Positions 32,405-43,422 of a DNA stretch of 64,000 nucleotides are shown in pieces. The notes below the pieces were generated by a model that was not told where the DNA came from, did not search any database, and was given only the letters and a program-made list of their open reading frames with translations. This DNA is from Sistotremastrum niveocremeum HHB9708 (Eukaryota > Basidiomycota > Agaricomycetes > Sistotremastrales > Sistotremastraceae). A program made the position numbers and the translations under genes. The stretch covers positions 310,940 through 374,939 of the forward strand of contig KV419400.1 of NCBI GenBank assembly GCA_001630475.1. Reading direction: 5' to 3'. Every line of letters starts with the position of its first letter. Within the stretch, counting starts at the first letter, position 1.

Positions 32405-33054
32405 CTAATCGCTGATGAGTTCGCTGACTTTCCAATCCTCAAAACTACCGTCGGGCAAGTAACGTCGGATAATGAGGGGAATTTTGCGCTGCGAGAGCTC
32501 CTTGATCGCGATCTGCAGGGCGTCTGACTCGCCGTCGAGCGGAACAAGGACAGGGGCGTTCATACTTGTACGCAAGGTCAAAATCAGACGTAGAACGGTA
32601 TCAGTCCCACTATGACTCACCTAATCTGCAACGCTCGTGTGCCCAACACTCTGGCCCGCTCGTATTTTGTAAGGTAGGGGGTGGTGATTCGCACTTTGTT
32701 GGGTTGTTTCTCCCCTCGCATCCCGACGACGGTCGACTGCTCGCCGTTCTGCCCTTGATGCGTGGCATCGGCCATATCATGGTCTGTTCCATTGGGGCCG
32801 CCGTGGCTGACTTCGCCATTCGCCTGCGGGTCGCCATTCACCTGGTCGTCGGTCGGCTGATAGTCGTACTCCTCATCCTGGCCCTTGGGAGATGATTAGA
32901 TCCTAGAGAAAGCGCGATGCAGTTGGAGATCACACAAAGGTATCGTCCTGGTACCTGGGAAGACGTGATAGGTCTGACAAGGCATAGAAAAGAGTAAAAC
33001 CTACCCCGAGTTGTCGTAGTCAAAGCCAACATCGCCGCCTCCGTCGTCAGACAT
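32405..33054 (-). CDS. RPO26: RNA polymerase subunit RPB6 shared by Pol I, II and III
   Basis: RPB6 (ABC23) is a common subunit of all three nuclear RNA polymerases. The conserved C-terminal fold reads [26 protein letters not shown], spliced to [44 protein letters not shown], and ends SELISD. The N-terminus is an acidic tail, as in other RPB6 proteins: [17 protein letters not shown], then a 19-nt microexon (32936-32954) encoding YQDDTF, then [15 protein letters not shown]. Without the microexon the two flanking exons are out of frame, which supports it. The flanking introns are 50 and 52 nt. The next intron divides TRALQI from SMNAP. Confidence 0.94.
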
Positions 33055-34032
33055 GGTCGTTCAGATGGTCGACAAGATTCTAGACACTCAGATGTGTTGG
33101 AAGAAGCTAATGACGTCGGCCGAAGAGAGAAAAGTTGACGAAGGAGGAAGGCAAGGGCTGGAAGGAGCCGTTGTGGCCGTGACACTAATTTTCTTAGGCT
33201 TTCCCACGCCCACCAGCATTTTCTTCTTGCGTGTCACACTTGTCAAACAAAGCGCGGTTCGTATGCTGATTTGCCCCTCCTTCGACAATTCGTATGGTCT
33301 TGTGACTATCTTACCTGCCTCTTCGGGACGCAGGTAAAACCTGGAACTTCTAGGACGATTAGACTCTCCAATTTGCCTGGATTTCGTGCGGTCGGGCATC
33401 CAACTTTTCCTAAACAGGAAGCAGTGTTTCTACATACGACGTTCAGGCTCTCACCCCAGCAATCATATGGTCATCTTGGAGACTTCTCGAACTCAAAAGG
33501 CATTCTCGGTCGAAAGGAAGCTGGCGGATCCCTATATATAACGAGCGTCTCAGCGATTCTGTCGTGCTGTTTCATCGTGATAAGGCAACGATGTAGAGTA
33601 AACGAAGCTCTAAATAGTCAATTTATGCTCAAACGCTCATTCGATCACTGTCACCGCGCATGTCTGTCTCATAAAGCCTGTCCGCCGTCGTCTCGCTGCC
33701 TCCTTAATACCGGTGATTTTCTGTTTTTCTGCTTTTGCATTACGGCTTTGCCCAGGCACCTCCATTCAAACGAGAGAAAATTATCATTTTTTCTATGGCA
33801 TTCGCAAGGCTTTGATTGATGACGGTGTCATCAAAATTGATGGTGTAAGGGTTTCGGACGTATGGTTGTGTCAAGATCGGCGACCGGAACCAGAGTGGCC
33901 CCTATTTACGCGTCTCATACATTTGTTGGCTTTTACCGCCTCTCTTTCTTCTTACCACCACCATCTTCATCTCCCCTCACCTTTCTAGATTTCAACCACA
34001 ACCCACACCAGCCCACCATCATACATCGCGAC
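33055..34032. other. Intergenic region upstream of RPB6 and of the multi-RRM gene
   Basis: About 980 bp between divergent start codons. A 182-residue plus frame and a 103-residue minus frame occur but look like random translation (no domain, low conservation-like features). A CT-rich stretch just upstream of 34033 fits a promoter and 5' UTR. No RNA gene was recognised. Confidence 0.4.
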
Positions 34033-37000
34033 ATGGTATCTCGTGCTTGGGGCACCCGCTATGACACTCTTACAGCCACAGAAGAAACCGATAATCCTCA
34101 GAATTCCGCTTCTGACGACGACGCTACTGGCAGAGAAAAAATACCACCCGCCTCCAATATCTCTCAAAACAAGGTCTACGAGACTGCTAGGTGGTCTGAC
34201 GATCCGATGGACGACAGTCTCAGGATTTCTGCCCCCAATGGCGCGTCGTTGGATCCGTCCAAGCTGTCGAAAAATCGCACTGTCGCCGCCGATTTTCTGG
34301 CCGCTCCTAAGGATCGGGAAAGGTGGCCCCACGACGCAAGTGTCTTTGTCGCAAGGTGTGTGGCACGTGTTGTATTGGTTCCGCCACTCATCGTCGTCCT
34401 CAGCTTGCCCACTCATCTCGAGGAGCCAGAGCTCAAAAGGCTTCTCTTAGAGCATTTCAATCGCTTCGCCGATGTCAAGAACATCAAGATTATCCGCGAT
34501 CAGCGAGGTGGACCGTGTGCCTTTGTCCAAGTCGAGGTGCCACTCATTCTTTGACGCATATATGGTGTCTATATGCGCGTACATACTCACTCGGTTTCTT
34601 TTTCTTTCATTGTAGGACTCGGCTCAAGCTCAAGTATTGATCGCCGGACGCGATGTCTCCATCTTCCAAGGCCGTACCATCCGTTGCGAAATCGCTCGCG
34701 CATTTCGTACCCTCCTTATCTCGTTCCGCGTTCCGCCTACCTATAGCCAGAACCCCCAAGTATCCGAGACTGGTGAAGACGGTGTCGATGCAAGCACTGG
34801 TAACGTACCTGTTAGCGTGAGACTCCGCAGGCCCAAGGGATCACGGTATGCCGTTTCTTTTACGAAATACATGTGTCTCACGCGTTTCTTCAGTCAGATC
34901 CAAGTGGTGTTGAATAACTACGCCAGCAAGTTCGATCCAACTCGAAGCGATATCTCTGAAGCCAACCCCGCCGATCCTTTCTCGGGAGCCGGTATGTTGT
35001 TCCATCCGCTGCAGAACAATGAGGCGGTGAGTTCGAAGTTCTTTTCCCTGTTTTTCTCCTTTTCTGTCTATTGCCTTCTTCACGTTGCTTATTTGAACTT
35101 CTTTCTTGTAGACGCTTCGGGAACTGGTTGACGCATTCGGGCCGATCGAATATTTTAGACCGTATAGTGCTCCCCCTCACATGGGAGGCGCATATCCTCC
35201 ACCGCACGATGGCCCCCGTGCCCCGAACATGCAGGACGGCGTTTGGGAAGTTAAATGGGAGCATCGCGATGACTCAAGCTTTGCCATCCAGGTAAAACTT
35301 CCTCTCATCTTTCTCGCGAAGGGTAGTCCTAATAATCTCTTCGCGTAGACTCTTCCTCAGATTCCGCATATACTCGTGACTTGGGCTCATCAGCAGCCGT
35401 ACGCCTTCCAGCGTCCTCCGACTCAACGTGCAGATAGCTTTCAACGTACTCCTCGCCATCATAATCCAGACGGCTATCGCGGCGTCGAACAGCCTTCTCC
35501 GAGATATAGATCGGTCCCTGCGGATTACGATGAAGATGAAGTTACGACACCGCCAGCTTTGTCGCCATCTACAACCTTCCATACTGTCCCTTCGTCTTCG
35601 AATGTGACGGAAGCCGGACTTGGCCCCGATCATTGGAACCTCGCTTCGCCTCAACCTGGCATATTCGCTGCTAGCATCGTCTCTCCGAGTAGCTCGCATA
35701 TCCTGAATGGCGGTCGGGGTGGAGGTTACAGTCCGAGGGTTATTCGTGGCATCAATAAGGACGGCGGATTGACTGAGAACGATTTCCCGCCTCTCGAGAA
35801 GGTTGCGAAAGAGCCCCTGCGTCCCATCCGGAATACCGATGACGAAATTTCAAACGCGATGTCGAACGTTCAGTAAGTTTTCGACTTCAAGAAATCTCTC
35901 CGATGACTTATATATTCGTTAGCCTTGCGAATCCTCGCAGTCGACCACAGATCTTGGCACGGAGCATCAGCACTCCGCCTGCTGATCGCCCAGTGGGTGG
36001 AAAGCAGACTGCCACTTCCGACTTTCAACAGTTGGAGGAAGAGGTACCGCCGACGCCAGATCTGGAGGAGTTCGACTCGAAGACCTCTACTATGTCGCCA
36101 GTATCGCCGGTCACTCCGGGCCTGATTGGTACTCAACATACCGATTACCACGAGAAGGAGGTCGAATACCCTTCTTTGCACGAAGAGGTCGAGACTACCA
36201 CCATCTTCGTCGGCGGCTTGGATATGTATGGACCTCAACAGTGGGACGAAACTATCCTCAAAACAGTCTTCGAAGAATTCGGAGAGGTCCTGGAAGTTCG
36301 TTATATCACTCCTCGTAAGTTTGCATCTTTCCTTGCCGTTCATCCCACTCAAACTTTCGCAGAGTCAGCGAGGGCTCCCTTCGCATTTATCAAATTTGCT
36401 ACGACAGAAGCAAAGGAACGTGCCATCCAAGAAGCAGTAAGTTCTCCGATGTCGTTCAAGCTCAATTGTTTGACCAGTGCTGTTAGCATAACCGCGTATA
36501 CGGTGGGCGCCGGATCCGAGTACAGGCTCGCGATCCTAATGCTCTGCGCGGCCAGTGGAGGCACCGGGGAAGAGGCAGCTATGGATACGCTCGTCGTTCG
36601 CGCAGCCGCGGACACGTCTTCGAAGATCAAATGCGTTCCTCTTATCGAGGTTACGATAAATCTCCCAACACCTTCCAGCCTGATCGCAGTCAAGTCAAGG
36701 GCTCCAGTATTGGAGAAAGCGACACGACCAGTAGCATGGAACAAGGCAACCAATCGATCAATCGAGGACGCGACGGTTCTTTCTCGCGAAGCACCAACAG
36801 CCCCGTCGCGAGCAAGAGGAGTCCGGCGCGAACAGACTCTACCGCCGTCCATCTCCCACAGGACGAGAGGATCACTACGCCATCTCATGCTGTTGAATCG
36901 TCCCCGATTCATGTCAGCGGGCCAAAAGCTTCGGAGCCTTCAGCTGAGGCGCCATCGCCATCGGTTGTTCCAACCGTTCCTTATTATGGTCAGACTCCCT

Positions 37001-37913
37001 GGGTCTACGCGTATCCTCCATATCCCTATATGCCTTATGGTTATGCACCCCAATACCCTGTGCCGCCATCCAACGCAGCTGCTACGCCGGCGGGTCTGCC
37101 AAGTGTCCCACCCACTGGACAATGGCCCGGATATCAGGTACGTCCCGGAAGTGTTCATCATCTTTCTGACTTCGCTGACTTCTGTGTTAGCCATTTGTTC
37201 CTTTCACGTCGTACGCGCCGCCCGCAACGAACATTCCTAGTCAAACTGCGTCTACGACGACTCAACAATCCACCCCTCAACCTCCTCTTCAGCCTTCCGG
37301 ATTTATACAAGGAGAACAAGGATTGGTTCCAGTCTATCCGCCGGAGGCCTTGGACACATATATGACCAATACCGGCAATAAAGGCGACGCGCAGCCTCGA
37401 CCCCCTAGCGTTCCCGCTGGATCTCAGACCCCTGCATCCCCTCAATATTATTGGGGATATAACCCTGCTCCATACCCTTATCCTCAGCAGGTTCCGGGAT
37501 GGACAGATCCTTCGGCTCCGTCGCAGCCTCATGCCCCCACTCACCCTTCCCCCGTTCCCGTTCCTCATCCTACCTATGGATACCCGTCTCAAAGGGGTGG
37601 ACACCACGGGCCCGTCGCTCATGACGCTCGTGGTGCAGCACATGGAAAGCCCAATGGACGCCGTGATCATCATCATAATTCTCATTATCGGCAGGGATAT
37701 AACGAACATCACATTCATCACCCTAATAATCGCATTTCTCGGAACCCGGCACCAAACTCTCATCAAGGCCATGCCACTGACCATACGTTCGCAACGGATG
37801 CTAATACCGCAGCATCGGCACATCCTGCGCCTCATGCGCGGAATGTCGCCATGCAGGCTGGCTATCGTGGAGGTCCACCCGAGGGTTCGTGGTCATGGAA
37901 CATGCCACAGTGA
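34033..37913 (+). CDS. Multi-RRM RNA-binding protein with Pro/Gln/His-rich tail
   Basis: This is a large RNA-binding protein. The start ATG at 34033 follows acatcgcgac, giving MVSRAWGTRYDTLTATEE. The first RRM is ASVFVASLPTHLEEPELKRLLLEHF, with RGGPCAFVQVE as RNP1. A second, degenerate RRM is LRELVDAFGPIEYFRPY followed by WEVKWEHRDDSSFAIQ and LPQIPHILVTWAH. After a Ser-rich linker carrying NDFPPLEKV comes a third RRM, TTIFVGGLDMYGPQQWDETILKTVF, with APFAFIKFATTEAKERAIQEA and a final strand VYGGRRIRVQARDPN restored by splicing. The tail is rich in Tyr/Pro/Gln and then His/Asn and ends PPEGSWSWNMPQ at 37913. It could relate to fungal Csx1-interacting (Cip1/Cip2-type) proteins, which I hold only weakly. 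About ten introns. Confidence 0.87.
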
Positions 37914-38400
37914 ACAGCTCCTGTTCCCCTCGCGGTCTCTTCTTCAAAACAAACAACAAAATGTTTCTCTTGGTCCCGAACCAGATTCGTTAATGTCCTC
38001 TCTCTTTTCGCTCTGCATTCTTTCACGGTTTCGGCTAAATCTCATATAAACCCGCAAAAAAGTATAATCATATCAACTTCATAAACTCATAATGCCCATT
38101 CATCATTAATGTTTCTAACGTGTATTTGTATCTCCTTCATCCTTCAACGTCTTTCACTCCACCATCCTTCATCCTTCATCCTTCATCCCTCAATCTTCAT
38201 TTCAATTCATCCATCATTTGTCTCCGCTTTCTCATTCATTTCACTGCATCCTTCCTCATTGGCATGGACGCTGGCATCTAGTGCCGTTTCTCAGAAAATC
38301 ATCTTCATAGCGGTTCTGTTTAGACATCACAATGTTTATCGATACAGTATAGTGAATACAATGTGTTTATACACAACGATAATGATAGAAAATAAGCATT
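37914..38400. other. Convergent 3' regions, multi-RRM gene / lipase
   Basis: About 490 bp, AT-rich then CT-rich, with the TTCATCC tandem repeat. It reads as 3' UTR of both genes. No RNA gene seen. Confidence 0.5.
38163..38190. repeat. Tandem repeat of CATCCTT (four copies)
   Basis: Three perfect copies and one near-perfect copy of CATCCTT lie in the 3' spacer between the multi-RRM gene and the lipase gene, with further CATCC-rich sequence around them. Confidence 0.8.
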
Positions 38401-40015
38401 CTATAGCGAGGAGACGGCAGCCTCTACATTCTCTAACCAGTCACTCAAGTCTTGCCAAAAGTCGATCTGGCTTCTAGAACCGTACCACAAAGGAATGATA
38501 GACAAGTGATGACGATTCGGTTCGTGATGCACCTGCCATTTGCCAGGTACAGGAGTCGATGATTGCGGTCTGTGGTCACAATGTGCCGATCTACCGTGAC
38601 ATGCATGTTTAAGACATGGGCGAGGAACAGATACAGATACGACGTACGAGCAATCTGATGGATGCCACTGTGAGAACAGAGGGACAACACCATCGTTGGC
38701 GCGATATTTTTCTTCTCCAGCGGCCCAGATATTACCCTCCAAGTCACCTCGAGGGGGGACAGGGGATTTCTTCTCGGGGTATTCGCCCTGAGGGCGACCG
38801 AAGAACGACGGAATGGGTCTCAAGAATGTGAAGTCGAATTGAGATATCAATCGAGAAGTGATATAGAAGGGCGAGATGAGTTGAGCGAAAGGGGTGCTAT
38901 GTTGGTTGCTATTGGGATGGCCCCTTTCAGTCTGTCGCGAAGCTCAGTATGTAGTATTCTGGTGACGGCGGGTTCACAAACCATGGTAGCAGTATAACTT
39001 TGATAGAAAGTATTTCTCGAAAACGCTCCTTCGCCTTTTGCATCCCTCTCGTCTGCAGCTTCGAACGTAACATCGTAAGGTGCGGCATCTTTTCCTTCCG
39101 CCCAATCGCTTTTCCATAATTGAGAGAGAAGTTGAGAGAATGAAGTGTCGCGGTATGTGAGCGAACGGGATTCGGCGTGAAGGTCGAATGGGAGAGGAAT
39201 GAGCGGGGAGAAGAAAGCTAGGATGTGGACTGATTTAGTCAGGATGGAGCCGAACTGATAAGGTATTAGATTACAGAATAGAAAACCCGATAGGAGAGAC
39301 TGACGGAAAAGGGGCGAACTGCAGGAGCAGCTTTGACTGACTCTCCTAGAGAGTAGACAAGCTGCGTACCACGGAATGGAGCTGACACTGTTCAATACCC
39401 GTGAGACCAACACAGCAAGGGAAGGAAACAGCTACACGGTACCTGCAGTGACGGAGAGGACCATGTCAGGATGAGCATCGGGGCCGAAGAAACCTTGGGT
39501 GATCAACGCAATGAGCTTTACGATGGTGCTGCCGCCCTATACACCGGTATCAGCATCAATTCTCTTGGAAAGGTAGGCTGGAACATACGATGGAGTGTCC
39601 TAAGAAATGCAGTGGGTTGTCCTTTGACCAGGCGGGATAGAGTCCCTCTTCGTAGACCTTCCCGTATCTAGAATGCTTGAACTCTATAGAGTGTTGTTCT
39701 CCGTAGTCAACTACAATACACATTAATCAGAGAAAGGCTCAACTCAAATTTGATTGGTAGACATACCTGGTCCGCCTTTGAGAGCATAGTAAAGTTCGCA
39801 TGCTCGATCATGAAGCGAACTGACAGGGCCAACGCTACATCCAAGGCCTCAGAAGACAGAAACCACTTTAGTTGGGGGGTATACCTAGCAAATATGATGC
39901 GCCTTCTATTGCTGCCTCTATTCAGGTGATCTTCAAATTTTCCCCAGAAAAATTGCGAAGTTGAGGAAAGAAAACCTTCGACGAGGACGAGGGGAAGAGA
40001 CAACTGTCGCGTCAT
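38401..40015 (-). CDS. Alpha/beta-hydrolase lipase, staphylococcal-lipase-like family
   Basis: A predicted triacylglycerol lipase or esterase. The first exon reads MTRQLSLPLVLVEGFLSS and FFWGKFEDHL, where bacterial relatives have an HGF oxyanion-loop motif. Next come FASVGPVSSLHDRACELYYALKGGPVDYGE, then HFLGHSIGGSTIVKL with the nucleophile elbow GHSIGG (split by an intron), SAPFRGTQLVYSLGES, a long variable lid-like region, RANDGVVPLFSQWHP with the likely catalytic Asp, and WQVHHEPNRHHLSIIPLW with the likely His. No clear signal peptide is visible, so it may act inside the cell. About seven introns are needed. One of 78 nt near 38572-38650 is stop-free, and another near the middle is required to keep the lid region in frame. 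Confidence 0.85.
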
Positions 40016-40071
40016 GCGCTTGCAGATCTCGATCGCAGAGCGCTAAGATATATTTGCTACTTGATCTAAGC

Positions 40072-40993
40072 CTAACCCGAACCTGGTACAGAAACGCCCT
40101 CCATAGCTTTCCGCACAATTTCCTGGAATAAAGGATATGTACGAGTTTTCTTGTATCGATGTAAGATACCGAATGAAGTGGATTCGGGATCAGGAGTTTC
40201 TGACGATTCTGCTGCGTCTAGTAAGGTGACCAGTTCAGAATCGACAGGTAAGCTCCCTAAGAACGGGATTTGCTCTCTTCGAGCTAGTTCTTCGCCTCCG
40301 CCTGTGGAGAATATGTTCGTTATTTCTCCGCAACATGGGCAGACGTATCCGCTCATGTTCTCGACGAGACCAAGAACAGGGACGTTGACGGTTTTTGTAA
40401 ATGAAAGGCATTTCATGACGTCTAGAAGAGCAACTGCCTGAGGCGTAGATACCACGACTGCTGATATTCGAGAGTGGATGGGTGCAAGGTGTTCGATCAA
40501 AGACAGATGCTCGTCAGATGTTCCTACGTCAATGCGTCAATTCAATGATCTTGAGCGTTTGGTGTGACTTACCTGGTGGGGTATCAACGACCAGATAATC
40601 CAATTCACCCCACCGAACATCACTGAGAAACTGCCTGATCATCGCATTTTTCTTTGGCCCTCGCCATACCACTGAATCTCCTTTGTTCTTCAGCAAAAAG
40701 CCGACGCTCATGCAAGCGAGTCTTGCATCCGAACCATCCGCATAAACAGGGACCCATCCAGTTGAACTTTGATGAACGCCATGCCCATCCAGTCCCAGCA
40801 TTCGAGGGATGGACGGACCTGTGAGGTCGACATCCAGTATGCCAACTTTGGCTGTCGGCGACGAGTCGTAGAGCGAAAGCGCAAGCTGGGCTGCTACTGA
40901 GCTTTTCCCTACGCCGCCTTTTCCTGAGAGAACAAGGACGATATGTTTAACATCACTCAGTCGTCGAGATACAGGCGTAGACTCGGTCGTCAT
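40072..40993 (-). CDS. CFD1: Cytosolic Fe-S cluster scaffold ATPase CFD1 (NUBP2)
   Basis: CFD1 pairs with NBP35 to assemble 4Fe-4S clusters for cytosolic and nuclear proteins. The P-loop is [23 protein letters not shown] (deviant Walker A, KGGxGK). Then come [58 protein letters not shown] across a short intron near 40530-40570, and [25 protein letters not shown] with the CxxC-type cluster ligands. It ends GVSVPGSG. There is no N-terminal Cys-rich ferredoxin-like segment, so it is CFD1 and not NBP35. The start at 40993 is chosen because upstream in-frame codons are not protein-like. The start lies 2 bp from a GGTAT repeat and the stop is only 56 bp from the lipase start. Confidence 0.95.
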
Positions 40994-40995
40994 TG

Positions 40996-41014
40996 GGTAT
41001 GGTATGGTATGGTA
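40996..41014. repeat. (GGTAT)n repeat at the CFD1 start
   Basis: Three copies of GGTAT plus GGTA lie directly upstream of the CFD1 ATG, so in transcript sense the 5' leader reads ACCATACCATACC. It is probably part of the leader. Confidence 0.75.
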
Positions 41015-41072
41015 AGAAGAGGTATGAAAAACAAGAAAGCACAACAAATAATCTTAGTCAGGCCAAGCCGAG

Positions 41073-41787
41073 TCAATCGCGTCGTTGGGCCAATTTCCTT
41101 GCTGCCCACTCCTTTACCTGTCGCTCGAACCCGTCGTTGGGACGCACGATCTTGCGACGTCTCCTGACCATCTCCAATGCCTGCTCATACGACATTTCAC
41201 CCGCCACCATCAAATAAGCGATCACCACACTGGCACTTCGACTCATGCCCCAAGTGCAATGCACCAATACACGCGTTCGAGGCCCATCATGCAAGGCATT
41301 ACGGATGAATGTGGTCGTCGTATCAAGATATTCGGACAGAGGCGCAGATGGTGTATCTGATATGCGGATATGCAGTCGTCGGGAACGAGGAATCAACCTG
41401 TTCTGCCAGGACGAGTATGGTGCAAGCTGTGGTTCTGGGACCACGCTCAGGAGATGTGTTACGCCTAGTGTACGGAACACCACCGGTGATGTCGCCGTAT
41501 ACAGATCGCTGATATATAGTCCAGGAATAATCTGAGAGAACTGCGGCCGCCAACTCGACCCGTCTGTCAAGGGAATAGTGCAGAGCTCGTATAACCGTTG
41601 GCGGGCTTCGTTCGAGGAAGTCGTAAGTTTCTTTGGATGGTGTGTCGTTTTGGCCTAAATATGTTTCTCGTCGTTAGCTGAAGTGCAATCAAGCAGGGCA
41701 TGGACACTGCACCATTACTCTCCACTCACCCACCTTTGCTTTAGTAGCAACCGCTGCGATGCCAGCAAGATATTCTACCAATGCCAT
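41073..41787 (-). CDS. Dual-specificity protein phosphatase, copy 2
   Basis: A Cys-based dual-specificity phosphatase with signature VLVHCTWGMSRSASVVIAYL. The domain reads IIPGLYISDLYTATSPVVFRTLGVTHLLSVVP and ends KIVRPNDGFERQVKEWAARKLA. The N-terminus is MALVEYLAGIAAVATKAK, spliced across an intron near 41655-41734 to AKTTHHPKKLTTSSNEARQRLYELC and into the domain. The similarity to the gene at 31196-32026 runs through the whole domain, including TATSP, WGMSRSASV and RPNxGFERQ, so they are paralogues about 10 kb apart on the same strand. The substrate is unknown. It lies 79 bp upstream of CFD1, also minus strand. Confidence 0.88.
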
Positions 41788-42269
41788 CGATATGCATGAC
41801 GAGATGAGCACGCGAGCCAAGGGTCAGTTATAGGGCTCCGTGCGTGAGAGGCATGGCATGGTTGCATTGCGTTCCAGGTGTGTTGGCAATGGTGTCATCA
41901 GCGTTTTGCAGTTTCCAATTTTGCATCATTCAGATCGGAACTTTGTCCAGACGAGTCATCAACGACAAATTTCCGAGCGGGGTCAAAATACATGTTAGCG
42001 GTGTGTACTGCAAGTAGGGCAAACAAGGCTATAAAAGATGAAAAGCGAGGTAGTCAATACAAGTATTCAAAATGTGGTGCAGCAAACGCAGTGTCATCAG
42101 AATATCGTCCAGCAGTCGTGTGGGACCGTGTGTCGATGAGGATTAGTCAGGGATGTAAAGTAGGTGCGTGAATGAGAGAGTACTGAAATGAAGAGAAGAA
42201 ATAATAAGTGCAAGAGGTAGACATGCGTGTACGTGGAGGACCATGTGGATATCAGACCGGAAGGCGACG
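41788..42269. other. Intergenic, DSP2 promoter and 3' side of the DM9 gene
   Basis: About 480 bp between two minus-strand genes. No domain, repeat or RNA gene recognised. Confidence 0.5.
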
Positions 42270-43343
42270 TCACCCTGCTTCTGAGTCTGTCCATGCAAGG
42301 ATCCTGAAGGACCTGATCCAGACTTCGCCGCCTCCATAGCCGACACAACAATGGTCGTCGTGGAGTGCAGCTTTCCCGGGATGCCAACCCATGTCATATT
42401 GGGCCTGGGCTACGAACAAGGGTTCGCCAGTCGCCTCACGACCGGCTTCTATGGGGTATATCGGGCCTCGATTTTGGGAGAGCGATTCGCTGACGGTGGA
42501 TGTCACGTCTATCCAGCGAGCATAGGAAGAGTCGCCGATGAGGATTTCAAACGTGGAAACAGGATGTTCAAGGCCGCCGTAGCTGATACTCGCTCGCCCA
42601 TCCTGAAGGTGCTCTCCCGCTTTTCCGGGATGTACTCCGCCTTTGAACCACGCGCGAACAGAGTACAATTCCTCGTTGTCGACTTCAGTGCCTGTCTGAA
42701 GTGCGTCACTGGGAATGGGGGCGCCACCTTCGAGGAGCACCCATCGCAAAGGAGGTCGGGGAACACCTGGTGTGGCATAGGATTCGGTACGAGCACGAGC
42801 AGAGGCTAACCAATGGGCGTGGGAAGCGTACTGTTTCCACACTGAAGATTTCAAGGCTTCGGTAAGCTCGTCCGTGGAGTCGAACGCGAGAATTCCGGCG
42901 TGATGGACGGGAGGTACGCGCTCTCCTCGCATTTCTTTTATTAGTTCTGATTCTGAAGAGTCATTAAGGCGTTCGGTGAGCTTCAGCTCGCGATACTGGG
43001 GGTCAGAGAAGCTTTCAATGTTGGGCAGCTGGATTGAGGCGAGGTTGGGTGGTGGATGTTGGGGAACAGGAGCGATGAGTGGTGGAGTGACTGATGGCGA
43101 GAAAGAGCGAGAAGATGTCGACGAAGACTGTGATGGCGAATAGTTGGGAACAAAATATGGAATGTACCACTGGGGTATGGCGCCGGGTGCGGGCGCGAAG
43201 AAATAAGACGGGAGGTGGTTGTACATTAGGGGAGCAGACGAGGAGGCGAGGGCATTAGGAGTTGGTGCAGGCGTCGGAGTCGTCGGTGGGCTGTGCTCGG
43301 CGCCGGACGTGGGGTCTGGCTCACTGCTCTCCTCATCTGACAT
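42270..43343 (-). CDS. DM9-repeat protein with Pro/Ser-rich N-terminus
   Basis: An intronless frame of 357 residues. Residues 1-120 are Pro/Ser/Tyr-rich and disordered. About 135-195 form a helical linker with WKQYASHAHWLASARAR. Two DM9 repeats follow. The first spans about 200-270: RWVLLEGGAPIPSDALQTG, then YSVRAWFKGGVHPGKAGEH and SISYGG at 253-257. The second spans about 275-350: RWIDVTSTVSES, EPLFVAQAQYDMGWHPGKAALHDD, VGYGG. The GG/GW-HPGKA box followed by a (S/G)YGG turn is the DM9 signature. In invertebrates DM9 proteins bind mannose-type glycans and are used in defence; a fungal role is not known to me. There is no signal peptide. The start at 43343 follows a stretch without protein-like residues and is 79 bp from the SURF1 stop. 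Confidence 0.88.
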   Translation of the reverse strand: MSDEESSEPDPTSGAEHSPPTTPTPAPTPNALASSSAPLMYNHLPSYFFAPAPGAIPQWYIPYFVPNYSPSQSSSTSSRSFSPSVTPPLIAPVPQHPPPNLASIQLPNIESFSDPQYRELKLTERLNDSSESELIKEMRGERVPPVHHAGILAFDSTDELTEALKSSVWKQYASHAHWLASARARTESYATPGVPRPPLRWVLLEGGAPIPSDALQTGTEVDNEELYSVRAWFKGGVHPGKAGEHLQDGRASISYGGLEHPVSTFEILIGDSSYARWIDVTSTVSESLSQNRGPIYPIEAGREATGEPLFVAQAQYDMGWHPGKAALHDDHCCVGYGGGEVWIRSFRILAWTDSEAG

Positions 43344-43422
43344 TTTGAGCCGTTCAGGTTGAAACGAGGAACGCAAATGCTGACTAATCAAAAGTTTAAT
43401 TCCACTTTCAGGTACCGTGACA

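Noticed and set aside
33271-33819. 182-residue plus-strand frame upstream of the multi-RRM gene
   Set aside because: No domain, no splice signals that join it to a gene, and mixed Cys/His/Phe content typical of random translation.
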